From NCBI GenBank assembly GCA_013816845.1, contig JACDDU010000001.1:124001-188000 (forward strand): a stretch of 64,000 nt of DNA, given 5' to 3'. A program made the position numbers and the translations under genes. Under the pieces are notes generated by a model that was given only the letters and a program-made list of their open reading frames with translations, ran no database searches and had not been told where the DNA came from. This DNA is from Gammaproteobacteria bacterium. GTDB lineage: Bacteria; Pseudomonadota; Gammaproteobacteria; DSM-16500. Below, piece by piece: positions 8,635 through 16,360 of this stretch (the first letter of the stretch is position 1; every line of letters starts with the position of its first letter).

Positions 8635-8997
8635 CCGATCTCCTTACGCTATGTCATGATCTTTCGCTTCCTGCCAATTATAGCCGTGGGGACTAGTCGA
8701 GACTTTACATTTTATTCTAGCAGATCTTGATTTGTTCATGGCATTTAGTCATTAGTTGATAATTTTTCAATCAAAATATGGTTAAGAGATGGAAGATTAG
8801 CTATTTGAGGACCTGTTTTCGAATCTCTCTCCCTCGGCTGATTTAGCAGGTTGAAAATGGTGAAGGTTTTTGTGAGGATGTTTTTTGAATGTGAGGCTTC
8901 CCCGGCTTACACGCTTCGCGTGCCATCCGGGACCAATTTACAACTGACGTTGAGCATTCCCGAGTTTGTTTGCGGTGGGGTTACTTTCCTAATCTTG
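8635..8997. other. Gene-free interval
   Basis: No ORF with a ribosome binding site is visible on either strand. It holds the promoter region of the leftward antiporter gene at its left side and one copy of a GC-rich palindromic repeat near 8895. The rest looks like featureless or decayed sequence. Confidence 0.6.
8895..8932 (-). repeat. REP-like interspersed repeat, copy 1
   Basis: The motif GGCTTCCCCGG..TTACACGCTTCGCGTGCCATCCGGG recurs in inverted orientation at 27576-27616 (arms CCCGG / CCGGG and core ACACGCTTCGCGT). Its GC content stands out from the AT-rich surroundings. The palindromic ends suggest a REP/MITE-type extragenic element at the 3' side of genes. Confidence 0.6.
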
Positions 8998-10431
8998 TCA
9001 TAGAGACAATTTTAAAGGGGAGTGGCAGGGAGTATCAGAGAGTTTTTCAGTGTTAAGCTGGATTGCTGGGCGTGATGAGTTATCACGAGATAATCTTTCG
9101 ATGATAGATTGGTGTTGAGGAAACTTTTCAATTAACACTTCTTTTTGCGCTAACATGAAATCGGAATATTCAAAACCTGGCGATACGGTACAGCCCACTA
9201 AGCTATACGCATTTTTATCTAAATTTTCAGCCGCAATAAGGACCCCGGCTTTAACAGAAATTTGAAACAAAGCATTTTTATTTTGCAGCGCGTCTCCAAG
9301 CATATGAGTAGTAAGATTGCCTTCCCCATCTAAAATATGAATATTAATAGGAGAGCCTTTGTAAAAGTGCCAAAGCTCATCGGATTTAAGACAATGCCAC
9401 GCTGAATAATCATTATTATTTAATAAATAATAAATAGAAGAACCCGCGCTTCGAGTTTTGTCATCATATCGTTTTGTATCGCAAGGTTTTACTTCATCGG
9501 TTGATTTATAATTTACCGAAAAATAACCACCTTCTGGGTGAGGTTGAAGATTAAACTTCTTGATAAGATGTAATGCTTCTTCTTGCATTAAACTGGATGA
9601 AGGTTGTTGCCTCGGCGATTTTAATAAAATGGATTGATTAAGTATAGCTAATAATACTGATGCCGCTGCTAAAGAACTTCCATGCACATCTGATGCATGT
9701 ACATTTTCATCCGTTCCATCTGGATTTAAAATGTTGCTTACTCCTCTCACAGCGATGACTTTAGTATTCAATAACCATGCAGTTTGATAAAAAGCAGAAG
9801 TTTCCATATCTATAGCATAAGGATTGAAGTGTTTTATTTTATCAAATAATTCTTTTGGCGCAGGAAATGCATTTGAACTTACAAGCGTTCCTTTATATAC
9901 ATTTAAATCTTTCAAATCTAAGGAATCAAAAATTTTCAATAACGTTGGATCTGCAGCATAGTGGGAAGGAAAAAATTCATCTTTAATAGGATGTTTTAAA
10001 CAAGCTTCAAAGGGCGTGTCTTTTAATAATGTAAATGCATCTTGGATTTCTGCTTCAAAAGCTTTTTCCACTACAATGACATCACGAAGTTGAAGTCCTT
10101 CTTTAATAGCGCCAGCTGTACCCGAAACAAGAAAATATTCAGGATGAAAATAGGATTCAATGAGAGTCAATACACTAGCAGCAAAGGCAGTTCCAATACC
10201 TGTATGGGCTATCAAAATTTTATTATCGAGATAATCATAAATTTTAAACTCAAATTCACCAATTTTTACATCCGCAAACTCAAGTTTAGCAAATTCATTG
10301 ATGAAAAATTCTAACTCTTCTGGCATAGCGGAAACGATTGCATAGTCAATTTTATTCGGCACATTTTCAGGGTGAGTAATTTTTAAATCTAATACTTTGT
10401 TTTTAACTACCTTATTTTTTTGGCTAAACAT
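8998..10431 (-). CDS. Fusion of an MTA/SAH nucleosidase-like domain and a cupin_5 (DUF985) domain
   Basis: 477 residues with two clear domains. Residues about 28-265 form a PNP/UDP phosphorylase-family nucleosidase: SAMPEEL, HTGIGTAFAAS, SGTAGAI, and IDMETSAF, where Glu210 matches the ribose-binding MExxA glutamate. Where MTA/SAH nucleosidases have the catalytic Asp (R.ISD), this protein reads RGVSN, giving Asn233. Residues about 285-440 form a cupin_5/DUF985 domain: LQPHPEGGYF, SSIYYLL, WH.LKSDELWHFYKG, LVGCTVSPGFEYSDF. It follows the VUT transporter by 20 bases, so it is probably the last gene of the leftward operon. The substrate is unknown. The Asp-to-Asn change argues against a plain MTA/SAH nucleosidase and may favour 6-oxopurine-type bases; this is inference. 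Confidence 0.82.
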   Translation of the reverse strand: MFSQKNKVVKNKVLDLKITHPENVPNKIDYAIVSAMPEELEFFINEFAKLEFADVKIGEFEFKIYDYLDNKILIAHTGIGTAFAASVLTLIESYFHPEYFLVSGTAGAIKEGLQLRDVIVVEKAFEAEIQDAFTLLKDTPFEACLKHPIKDEFFPSHYAADPTLLKIFDSLDLKDLNVYKGTLVSSNAFPAPKELFDKIKHFNPYAIDMETSAFYQTAWLLNTKVIAVRGVSNILNPDGTDENVHASDVHGSSLAAASVLLAILNQSILLKSPRQQPSSSLMQEEALHLIKKFNLQPHPEGGYFSVNYKSTDEVKPCDTKRYDDKTRSAGSSIYYLLNNNDYSAWHCLKSDELWHFYKGSPINIHILDGEGNLTTHMLGDALQNKNALFQISVKAGVLIAAENLDKNAYSLVGCTVSPGFEYSDFMLAQKEVLIEKFPQHQSIIERLSRDNSSRPAIQLNTEKLSDTPCHSPLKLSL

Positions 10432-10451
10432 TGCTTCCCTCGAATGAATAT

Positions 10452-11150
10452 CTATTTAAAATTAAATGGATTGTAATTAGTTTCAGTGTCGTATACATCA
10501 ACAGCTTCATGTATCTTGAGAAATTTAGCAATTAAAGACGCCGGCAAAGCCAGTGCGAATGCGTACAGAATTTCTAATGAAAACGTTGATTTAAACATTA
10601 TCCATATCTGAAGATGATTAATATCTTTTCCTACAAACCCAACCATTATAATAGCAACCATGATGAATCCGCCCACAATCGTGGAGAGAATACTTCTAAG
10701 CCAAAAAAGTTTTCCTTCAAATGGAATTTTAAGTTTGGATACAATATAAATATTTATGATGCTGCTGGAAAAGTTGGCAATGGTGCCTGCAAAAATAAAA
10801 CGTAAAATTGAGCCAAACACAGTGTTGTAAGCGGGATCATTGGACCAAAAAAGTGGACTCGGTAGATGGATTACTGCAGTAGTTAATAATCCAAATATAA
10901 TTTGCAAAAGTAAACTATACCATATTAAAGCCTTTGCCATATTGTAGCCATAAACTTCAGTAACAATATCGCCAATACAATAAGTCAAAGGGAAGATAAG
11001 TGTGGCAGCTGAATTAATTTCAAATAAATTATTGAGTGTCACCATTTTATAAGCAACTGATACAGCAGATAGATCAATTGTGATAAAAAGCATGGAAATA
11101 TATAATATATATTTATATGGAATTATTTTAGGAGACCTTGCAGCAATCAT
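10452..11150 (-). CDS. YhhQ/VUT family transporter (queuosine precursor family), copy 1
   Basis: 232 residues, six or so hydrophobic segments, with the family-defining region AATLIFPLTYCIGDIVTEVYGY and the conserved PSPLFW and C-terminal DVYDTETN.F. The VUT (DUF165) family includes YhhQ, which imports 7-deazaguanine precursors of queuosine. Its ATG follows the stop of the preceding duplicated-domain gene directly (TAA then ATG), so translation is coupled. The nucleosidase-cupin fusion follows 20 bases later. A second family member lies at 16352-17080. Transport of queuine, preQ1 or another base is likely; the exact substrate is not readable from sequence. Confidence 0.85.
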   Translation of the reverse strand: MIAARSPKIIPYKYILYISMLFITIDLSAVSVAYKMVTLNNLFEINSAATLIFPLTYCIGDIVTEVYGYNMAKALIWYSLLLQIIFGLLTTAVIHLPSPLFWSNDPAYNTVFGSILRFIFAGTIANFSSSIINIYIVSKLKIPFEGKLFWLRSILSTIVGGFIMVAIIMVGFVGKDINHLQIWIMFKSTFSLEILYAFALALPASLIAKFLKIHEAVDVYDTETNYNPFNFK

Positions 11151-11834
11151 TTAATGTGCCCCGCTCATTTTGTAAAAATATTCTTCACCTGAGTTAATAA
11201 AACCAAATTTTATTACTTCTGTAGGATGAAATTTTTCTAAAAAATCATTTTTAGAAATTATTTCAGATAATATTTTTCTATGACCATCTCTTCTTCCAAA
11301 AATTGTATAAACAATTGTAGTATCTTGGCATCCAGGTGTTGATTTGTAACCTACAAGTTTAAAAGGATAATTATTTTTAGAAATTGCAAAAGTAAGAAGT
11401 GCACTTATGTCATCAGTAGTTGTTTTATTATAAGCATCGGAAATTAAGCGCTCGTTAGTTGGCAAGGAAGAGGGAAAAATATCATGAGTCGAAGCTAACA
11501 TTACTTCCTTAACTTTTTTAAATTTTTCTAATTTTTCATTCTCAGGTAATTTTATTATAATGTCATTAAAGGCCAATCCCCCTAATTTTAAAGTATCCTT
11601 AGGAGAAAATCCTGAAATTAGTTCTTTATTTAAAAATAAAGAACTTAAAAGTTCTATATAATGACTTTTCTTTCCCATTAATTTAAAAATGATTAATTGT
11701 TCATCATTTTTAAGAATTAACTTTTCACCTAGCAATTTGCAAGGATAAAAATTCTTTTTAAAAGAAAATTTAAGATAGTATAGATAGTTTATAAATTCAT
11801 TGCATTTAAAAATTACCCGTTTAATTCCAAACAT
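11151..11834 (-). CDS. Unknown protein with an internal domain duplication
   Basis: I recognise no family. The ATG at 11834 is preferred to a GTG at 11852 because AAAGGAG lies 6 bases before it. The 227-residue product is Lys/Ile/Phe-rich. Two halves share a pattern of about 60 residues. Each starts YP(C/F)KL(L/V)G, has a hydrophobic strand then GKK/GRR.GH, an ELLSSLF/EIISK helix, F.P.(D/E)..K.G. and an acidic end. This suggests a tandem duplication of a small alpha/beta domain. It lies between the repressor gene (10 bases) and the VUT transporter (no gap), in one operon. Base composition is more AT-rich than the core genes, which fits acquisition by transfer. Confidence 0.6.
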   Translation of the reverse strand: MFGIKRVIFKCNEFINYLYYLKFSFKKNFYPCKLLGEKLILKNDEQLIIFKLMGKKSHYIELLSSLFLNKELISGFSPKDTLKLGGLAFNDIIIKLPENEKLEKFKKVKEVMLASTHDIFPSSLPTNERLISDAYNKTTTDDISALLTFAISKNNYPFKLVGYKSTPGCQDTTIVYTIFGRRDGHRKILSEIISKNDFLEKFHPTEVIKFGFINSGEEYFYKMSGAH

Positions 11835-11844
11835 GTTTTCTCCT

Positions 11845-12486
11845 TTAAACACTCCACCGTGCTTCAGTGCATACCCCTAATATTTTATCTTTTTCTCTTA
11901 ATATTATGTCTTTATGTAAACTCTTATTAATAGCAATTAAACATCTATTTTTTTTGCTAATACTCAATTGTCTAAATACAATAAAGTTTTCTTCAAATAA
12001 GTATACTAAAATAAATGAATTATTTTCTATTCGGTTAGTTTTAATACGCTCAATAATAATAATTGTCGCTAAATCAAATCTGGGTGCCATTGCTCTATCA
12101 TTAATCATCACCGCATAAGAATTTGGCTTTATTACCCCGCTACTTGAAAGCCAGGTGTTTACATTTGAATAATTTATTTCATTTCCATCTACTACCCACT
12201 CTCTGATTTGTGGAAACGATAATAAAGGAATAGAATTTTTGACGTTCAATAGCTCTAATTTTTTGGGTAGTATTCCTCTTCCGGTTGCAAGCCAGGTAAA
12301 ATCAATATTTAGGCTCTCAGCAATCTCTAATGTAAATCTAGATTTTTGTGAGCAGCTCGAACACAAATATTGAATTACTTGAGGTTTAACATTTATTCTT
12401 CTAGCTAATTCAGTTTGAGAAAAGCCTAAAACATTTAATGCGTATTTGAGCCTTAGCGATAAACTACTAAAGTTTTCTGTCATCAT
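11845..12486 (-). CDS. XRE-S24 family phage-type repressor with altered S24 catalytic residues
   Basis: 213 residues. Residues about 8-70 form an XRE/Cro helix-turn-helix (LRLKYALNVLGFSQTELARR...QVIQYL). Residues about 86-213 form an S24/LexA-like C-terminal domain with SIPLLSF, a dimer-core YAVMIND.AMAP.F and LGV. In active S24 repressors the nucleophile is in GDSM.P and the base is a Lys in T.K. Here the positions read RAMAP (Ala132) and VFRQL (Arg172), so RecA-triggered self-cleavage should not occur. It is the first gene of the leftward operon and faces an intergenic region with palindromic candidate operators, so it probably represses itself and the divergent 148-aa gene. Confidence 0.82.
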   Translation of the reverse strand: MMTENFSSLSLRLKYALNVLGFSQTELARRINVKPQVIQYLCSSCSQKSRFTLEIAESLNIDFTWLATGRGILPKKLELLNVKNSIPLLSFPQIREWVVDGNEINYSNVNTWLSSSGVIKPNSYAVMINDRAMAPRFDLATIIIIERIKTNRIENNSFILVYLFEENFIVFRQLSISKKNRCLIAINKSLHKDIILREKDKILGVCTEARWSV

Positions 12487-12510
12487 TATTTACCATCACG
12501 CAAATTCGGA

Positions 12511-12538
12511 ATAATAAAGTATTTCAACAATATAACAA
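12511..12538 (-). promoter_or_regulatory. Candidate sigma-70 promoter for the repressor operon
   Basis: On the minus strand, TTGTTA, 16 bases, then TATTAT ends 25 bases before the repressor ATG. The -35 element overlaps ATAACAAG (12532-12539), a 7-of-8 match to the half-site of the nearby palindrome, which suggests autoregulation. Confidence 0.45.
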
Positions 12539-12574
12539 GTTTTTTATGAAAATTACAAAAGTCTATGTTTTTAA

Positions 12575-12602
12575 TTGACAATTACAAGTTTCCTTGTAAT
12601 AT
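12575..12602 (+). promoter_or_regulatory. Strong sigma-70 promoter with embedded repressor operator
   Basis: TTGACA (12575-12580) and TATA-box-like TAATAT (12597-12602) are separated by 16 bases. A perfect palindrome with 8-bp arms ATTACAAG / CTTGTAAT (12581-12600) fills the spacer. Repressor bound there would block RNA polymerase. Related half-sites lie at 12532-12539 (ATAACAAG) and 12552-12559 (ATTACAAA). It would drive the gene at 12767. Operator assignment is inferred from position and symmetry. Confidence 0.7.
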
Positions 12603-12766
12603 CCGCAATTCTTACTTCTATTAAACAATACAGTAGATTTAATTATAAAAATTGATTAGTCAAAACTAGAATTTTAAGAATAGTTGCAACCCCCTCTCGT
12701 CCAACTTGCCTGTTAATAATTAGCTTAAAGATCGGAGTATTTTTTTGAACCAAGGAGAGGCATTCA

Positions 12767-13213
12767 ATGCCAAAAATGGAACCATTATGTAGTTTATTAG
12801 GGATTAATTCGAGAAAACTTAATAAAGAAGAAAATCTTTTATTAGAAATGGAACTTTTCGTTCAAATATGGAAAGAACTTAAGAACTTTTTCATCCTACA
12901 ACAACAGAATTATTTTTACTTTGCAAAATTTCCCATAGATAAGGAGAATGCTGTGCTAGATGCTGTAACTTTAAATTTAATTATTAGAGATATATTATCT
13001 ACCGAAGAGTATAGTTTATTAGGGATTGCTTATTACACTGATACCCATGAAGATATAATTCAGGATGTTATTATAGGTTATAATTTATCCCCGTCTATTA
13101 CTTTTCTTCGAAAAATAATAGAGTTACATCGGCTTGTGAGGCGAGACCTTTATCAAACAATTATTAAAAAAATTACCGTTGAGTACCTAACCCATGTTGG
13201 AGCTCAACCTTAA
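12767..13213 (+). CDS. Unknown 148-residue protein, divergent from the repressor
   Basis: No family recognised. An AAGGAG ribosome binding site lies 9 bases before the ATG, and a near-consensus promoter lies 165 bases upstream, so it is a real gene. The product is acidic and helical, with no signal peptide or membrane segment. Residues about 75-135 (STEEYSLLGIAYYT...IQDVIIGY...SITFLRKIIELHRL) could form a helical bundle or helix-turn-helix, but no motif is convincing. Its promoter carries the palindrome, so it is probably the main repressed target. By analogy with phage switches it may be a counter-regulator; that is a guess. Confidence 0.6.
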   Translation: MPKMEPLCSLLGINSRKLNKEENLLLEMELFVQIWKELKNFFILQQQNYFYFAKFPIDKENAVLDAVTLNLIIRDILSTEEYSLLGIAYYTDTHEDIIQDVIIGYNLSPSITFLRKIIELHRLVRRDLYQTIIKKITVEYLTHVGAQP

Positions 13214-13382
13214 GCTATTGAATGATTTTATTTAAATACATCTTGAGATAATAGCATTTAGTCTCTTCAAAATTATAAAAGCTACGAAGTAATTAAACTG
13301 AACTTGATATAATTATTTTTATAAATCATTTACACTTACGTTAATTTACTAGCCATATGCTCACAGTGATTAGGTCGAATTA

Positions 13383-14078
13383 ATGAAAATTAAACTAGCC
13401 TTTATATGTAGTTTTGTAATCTTAATATTTTTAGTAGTGAGGAATTGCATGGCGTTACCAGCCGGCTTTGTTTATTTAGAAGATATTGATCCCAGTATTA
13501 TTCAAGAGATGAAATATAGTACGATTCATAATTTTATGGGTAGGCCTATCCAAGGGTATGATAATTCAAAGTGCATCCTGACGCGCGATGCAGCTAATGC
13601 ATTAATGAAATTGCAAAAAGAACTTCTTGCCCAATCCTTAAGTTTAAAAGTGTTTGACTGTTACCGTCCGCAAGCTGCAGTGAATGATATTATTAATTGG
13701 AGTCAAGATGGGCATGATCAGAAAATGAAAATGTCTTATTATCCCAATGTAAATAAAAAAGATTTTTTTGATTTGGGATATTTAGCTAAAAGATCGGGCC
13801 ATACACGCGGCAGTACAGTGGACGTAACGATTGTTCATTTACTTTCTGGCGACCCGGGAAAAGCACGCGAAATGAATATGGGTACGCATTTTGATTTTAT
13901 GGATGAACTTTCCTATACATTTAACACGCATGTTACGGGTCAAAGTCGCCAAAATCGTTTATTTTTAAGGGAAGCCATGCAACAAAGCGGCTTTGACCCT
14001 TATGATCAAGAATGGTGGCATTTTACGTTAGCCCATGAACCTTATCCGGATACTTATTTCAATTTTCCTGTCAAATAA
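13383..14078 (+). CDS. D-alanyl-D-alanine dipeptidase, VanX/DdpX-like (M15D)
   Basis: 231 residues. An N-terminal hydrophobic segment (AFICSFVILIFLVV) acts as a signal or anchor, placing the enzyme in the periplasm. Catalytic features are all present: Arg95 in FDCYRP, zinc ligands His140 and Asp147 in SGHTRGSTVD, and Glu210 (base) with His213 (ligand) in EWWHF. The family hydrolyses D-Ala-D-Ala. A periplasmic DdpX-like enzyme normally scavenges the dipeptide from peptidoglycan turnover, while cytoplasmic VanX gives vancomycin resistance; no van genes are nearby. It converges on an outer-membrane barrel gene. Confidence 0.88.
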   Translation: MKIKLAFICSFVILIFLVVRNCMALPAGFVYLEDIDPSIIQEMKYSTIHNFMGRPIQGYDNSKCILTRDAANALMKLQKELLAQSLSLKVFDCYRPQAAVNDIINWSQDGHDQKMKMSYYPNVNKKDFFDLGYLAKRSGHTRGSTVDVTIVHLLSGDPGKAREMNMGTHFDFMDELSYTFNTHVTGQSRQNRLFLREAMQQSGFDPYDQEWWHFTLAHEPYPDTYFNFPVK

Positions 14079-14088
14079 TGCTTTAACT

Positions 14089-14751
14089 TTAAGCAAAGTT
14101 ATAAATCAAACTAAATTCTACCTGACCGCTATCTGGTGTTATTCTCGTCGTTTTGGTTACCGTTCCATCAATGGCTCTAAATTTTGTGCTTTGGTAATTT
14201 GCATGGCTGTATTCCATACGAGCGCCAAGATGTTTCGTAAAGGATTGGTTGATACCTAATCCATAACGAACACCATTTAAATTTTTATCAATATTGGCCA
14301 AAGATACATCTGTGGTTGAAATTTTAATATTGCTGTTGAGGTAACCAAGGCGCACATAAAGTAAAGTTGCTGGTGTGTATAAATATCCGGGAAGAAAACC
14401 GAAGCCGAAGCTATGCTGAATTTTATAAGCTGTATGAGCAAAACTCTTGTGGAGGAATTCTTTGTTAGATGATTTAAAATCTGTAGAACTTAAATCGGCA
14501 TTTACTTCGCCTGCTAAGTAAAAAGTATTTTTAACCCATCCATAACCACCAAACAAACTGCCAAATAAGCCGGTTCCTGACAAATTAGTGGTATCTTTAG
14601 CATTGAAATTACCGGGTTGGAGAATATTAGATTTTTGTTGAAAGTTAATGGATTGAGGTCCCACACTGCCACCGAAGTAAAACCCCTGGCCATAGGAAGA
14701 AGTCGAAATAAGTAATAAGTTAAGTAAGGTCAAATGAGCAGGTCTAAGCAT
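14089..14751 (-). CDS. Outer-membrane beta-barrel protein (opacity/OmpA-like porin family)
   Basis: The ATG at 14751 has AAGGAG 6 bases upstream and gives a clean signal peptide (LRPAHLTLLNLLLISTSSYGQ), so the longer frame from 14796 is rejected. The mature part of about 200 residues has alternating aromatic/glycine strands (GFYFGGSVG, LFGSLFGGYG, LYVRLGYL, RYGLGINQSF, LGARMEYSHANY) and ends in FSLIYNFA, with a terminal aromatic pattern as in eight-stranded barrels. Similar small barrels are common in Legionella and Coxiella. It may serve as a surface adhesin or small porin; function is not determinable. Confidence 0.78.
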   Translation of the reverse strand: MLRPAHLTLLNLLLISTSSYGQGFYFGGSVGPQSINFQQKSNILQPGNFNAKDTTNLSGTGLFGSLFGGYGWVKNTFYLAGEVNADLSSTDFKSSNKEFLHKSFAHTAYKIQHSFGFGFLPGYLYTPATLLYVRLGYLNSNIKISTTDVSLANIDKNLNGVRYGLGINQSFTKHLGARMEYSHANYQSTKFRAIDGTVTKTTRITPDSGQVEFSLIYNFA

Positions 14752-14946
14752 TTTATGCTCCTTATATATGCTAAACATGAGTATAAAGCAAGCCAAGGAT
14801 GAGTCAATTTGTTACGAAGACATTGTCTAGTGTAGATAGTTAGCGTTTGCTAAAGTAGCGGATCTTGTTTTATGAAAAAATGATGGCTTGAGGCATCCCA
14901 GGAAAATGAAGTTCATCTTATTTGCGAGATTAAGTAGGAGTCAGAG

Positions 14947-15717
14947 ATGTTGAGAGATAAAATTGTTTTGATCACCGGTGCATCAAGTGGAATTGGGGCA
15001 TCATGTGCAACCTATTTTGCAAAAGCTCAAGCTAAATTATTGTTATGTGCGCGTCGAGTTGACGTTGTTAATAAACTTGCAGAACAACTTAAACAAGATT
15101 ATGACGTTGAAATTTACACCTTTAAATTAGATGTTAGCCACCACGCCGAAGTCAAAGCAACCTTAAAAGCTCTTCCTGAAAATTGGCAACAAGTAGATAT
15201 TTTATTTAACAATGCAGGTTTAGCAGCAGGGCTCGATCCTTTGCAAGAAGGCAATGTAGAAGATTGGGAAGAGATGATTAATACCAATATCAAAGGCTTG
15301 CTTTATGTGACCCGAGAAATTTTACCGCAAATGGTGCGGCGGAACGCAGGTCATATTATTAACATGGGTTCGATTGCTGGACATCACGTTTATCCAAAAG
15401 GCGCTGTGTATGCTGCCACTAAATTCGCAGTGAATGCATTATCACAAGGTTTGCGTATGGATTTACTCGGAACCAAAATTAGGGTGAGTTCGGTTGATCC
15501 AGGTGCAGTTGAAACCAATTTTAGCAATGTGCGTTTTAAAGGAGATGCAAATCGCTCCGCCATGGTTTATGAAGGTTTTGAGCCGCTCACTCCCGACGAT
15601 ATTGCTGATGCTGTGCTTTATTGTGCCACCCGTCCATCTCATATTAATATAAGTGAAGTGATTATCATGCCTACCGCTCAAGCTTCTGCCACAATGATTT
15701 CTCGAGAAACCAGCTAG
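14947..15717 (+). CDS. ydfG: SDR family oxidoreductase, YdfG-like
   Basis: 256 residues with the complete classical SDR set: TGASSGIG, CARR at the NADP-binding strand end, LDVS, NNAG, GSIAGHH serine, and YAATK. The C-terminal half (RVSSVDPGAVETNFSNVRFKGD) matches the YdfG type of NADP+-dependent 3-hydroxy acid/serine dehydrogenase and malonic semialdehyde reductase. AGGAG precedes the ATG by 8 bases. It is followed by a GNAT gene on the same strand. The substrate is broad in this family, so the biochemical role is moderately sure. Confidence 0.85.
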   Translation: MLRDKIVLITGASSGIGASCATYFAKAQAKLLLCARRVDVVNKLAEQLKQDYDVEIYTFKLDVSHHAEVKATLKALPENWQQVDILFNNAGLAAGLDPLQEGNVEDWEEMINTNIKGLLYVTREILPQMVRRNAGHIINMGSIAGHHVYPKGAVYAATKFAVNALSQGLRMDLLGTKIRVSSVDPGAVETNFSNVRFKGDANRSAMVYEGFEPLTPDDIADAVLYCATRPSHINISEVIIMPTAQASATMISRETS

Positions 15718-15763
15718 GGTGATAGAATGAGCATTCATCATCGAGAAAGTGCAGAAATTCAAC

Positions 15764-16360
15764 ATGACGAGTCAAAGCCTTTTACGAGTAGAAAGTCTTA
15801 TTGGCAAAACTATTAAGCTTGAACCTTTAGTCACTCACCATTACGAATTACTGAAAAAAGCTGCGGATAATGAACGTATTTGGTCGTATATGCCAACGAA
15901 AGCTTATGGTAAATATTTTGATAATTGGTTCCAAGATTGCTTAATCAAATTGCGGGAACGTAGTCAAATTACTTATGTGATCCGCAGATTAACCGATAAT
16001 GCAGTTGTTGGCAGTCGTGCGTACTATGAAATCAACTTGAATCATAAACGTTTAGAAGTGGGGTATGGTTGGTTTATAACAGCCGTATGGGGTACTCGAC
16101 TTAATCATGAGTCTTTATGGCTACTCTTTCAAAATGCTTTTGAACAATGGCAGATTAATCGACTTCAAATTGCAACGGACCCGCGTAATAAACGGTCCTA
16201 TAATACTTTAAGAAAGCTAGGTGCTGTCGAAGAAGGTTTATTACGTCAACGTATTATTCATCATAACGGTCTTGTTACAGACACCGCAATGTTTAGTATC
16301 ATTGCGGCTGAATGGCCTGCTGTAAAAAAAGCATTATGGAATCGTCTTAATCTAATATAG
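15764..16360 (+). CDS. GNAT acetyltransferase, RimJ/RimL-like
   Basis: About 198 residues from ATG 15764; a GTG at 15749 would add five, and neither has a strong ribosome binding site. The layout is that of Acetyltransf_3: KLEPL at the N-terminus, WSYMP, VVGSRAYYEI, a VGYGW strand, NRLQIATDPRN and SYNTLRKLGAVEEGLLRQ. The motif A loop reads WGTRLNHES rather than the usual Q/R-G-x-G, so acetyl-CoA binding may be altered. Likely acetylates the N-terminus of a protein or a small amine. Its 3' end overlaps the convergent transporter gene by 9 bases. Confidence 0.8.
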   Translation: MTSQSLLRVESLIGKTIKLEPLVTHHYELLKKAADNERIWSYMPTKAYGKYFDNWFQDCLIKLRERSQITYVIRRLTDNAVVGSRAYYEINLNHKRLEVGYGWFITAVWGTRLNHESLWLLFQNAFEQWQINRLQIATDPRNKRSYNTLRKLGAVEEGLLRQRIIHHNGLVTDTAMFSIIAAEWPAVKKALWNRLNLI

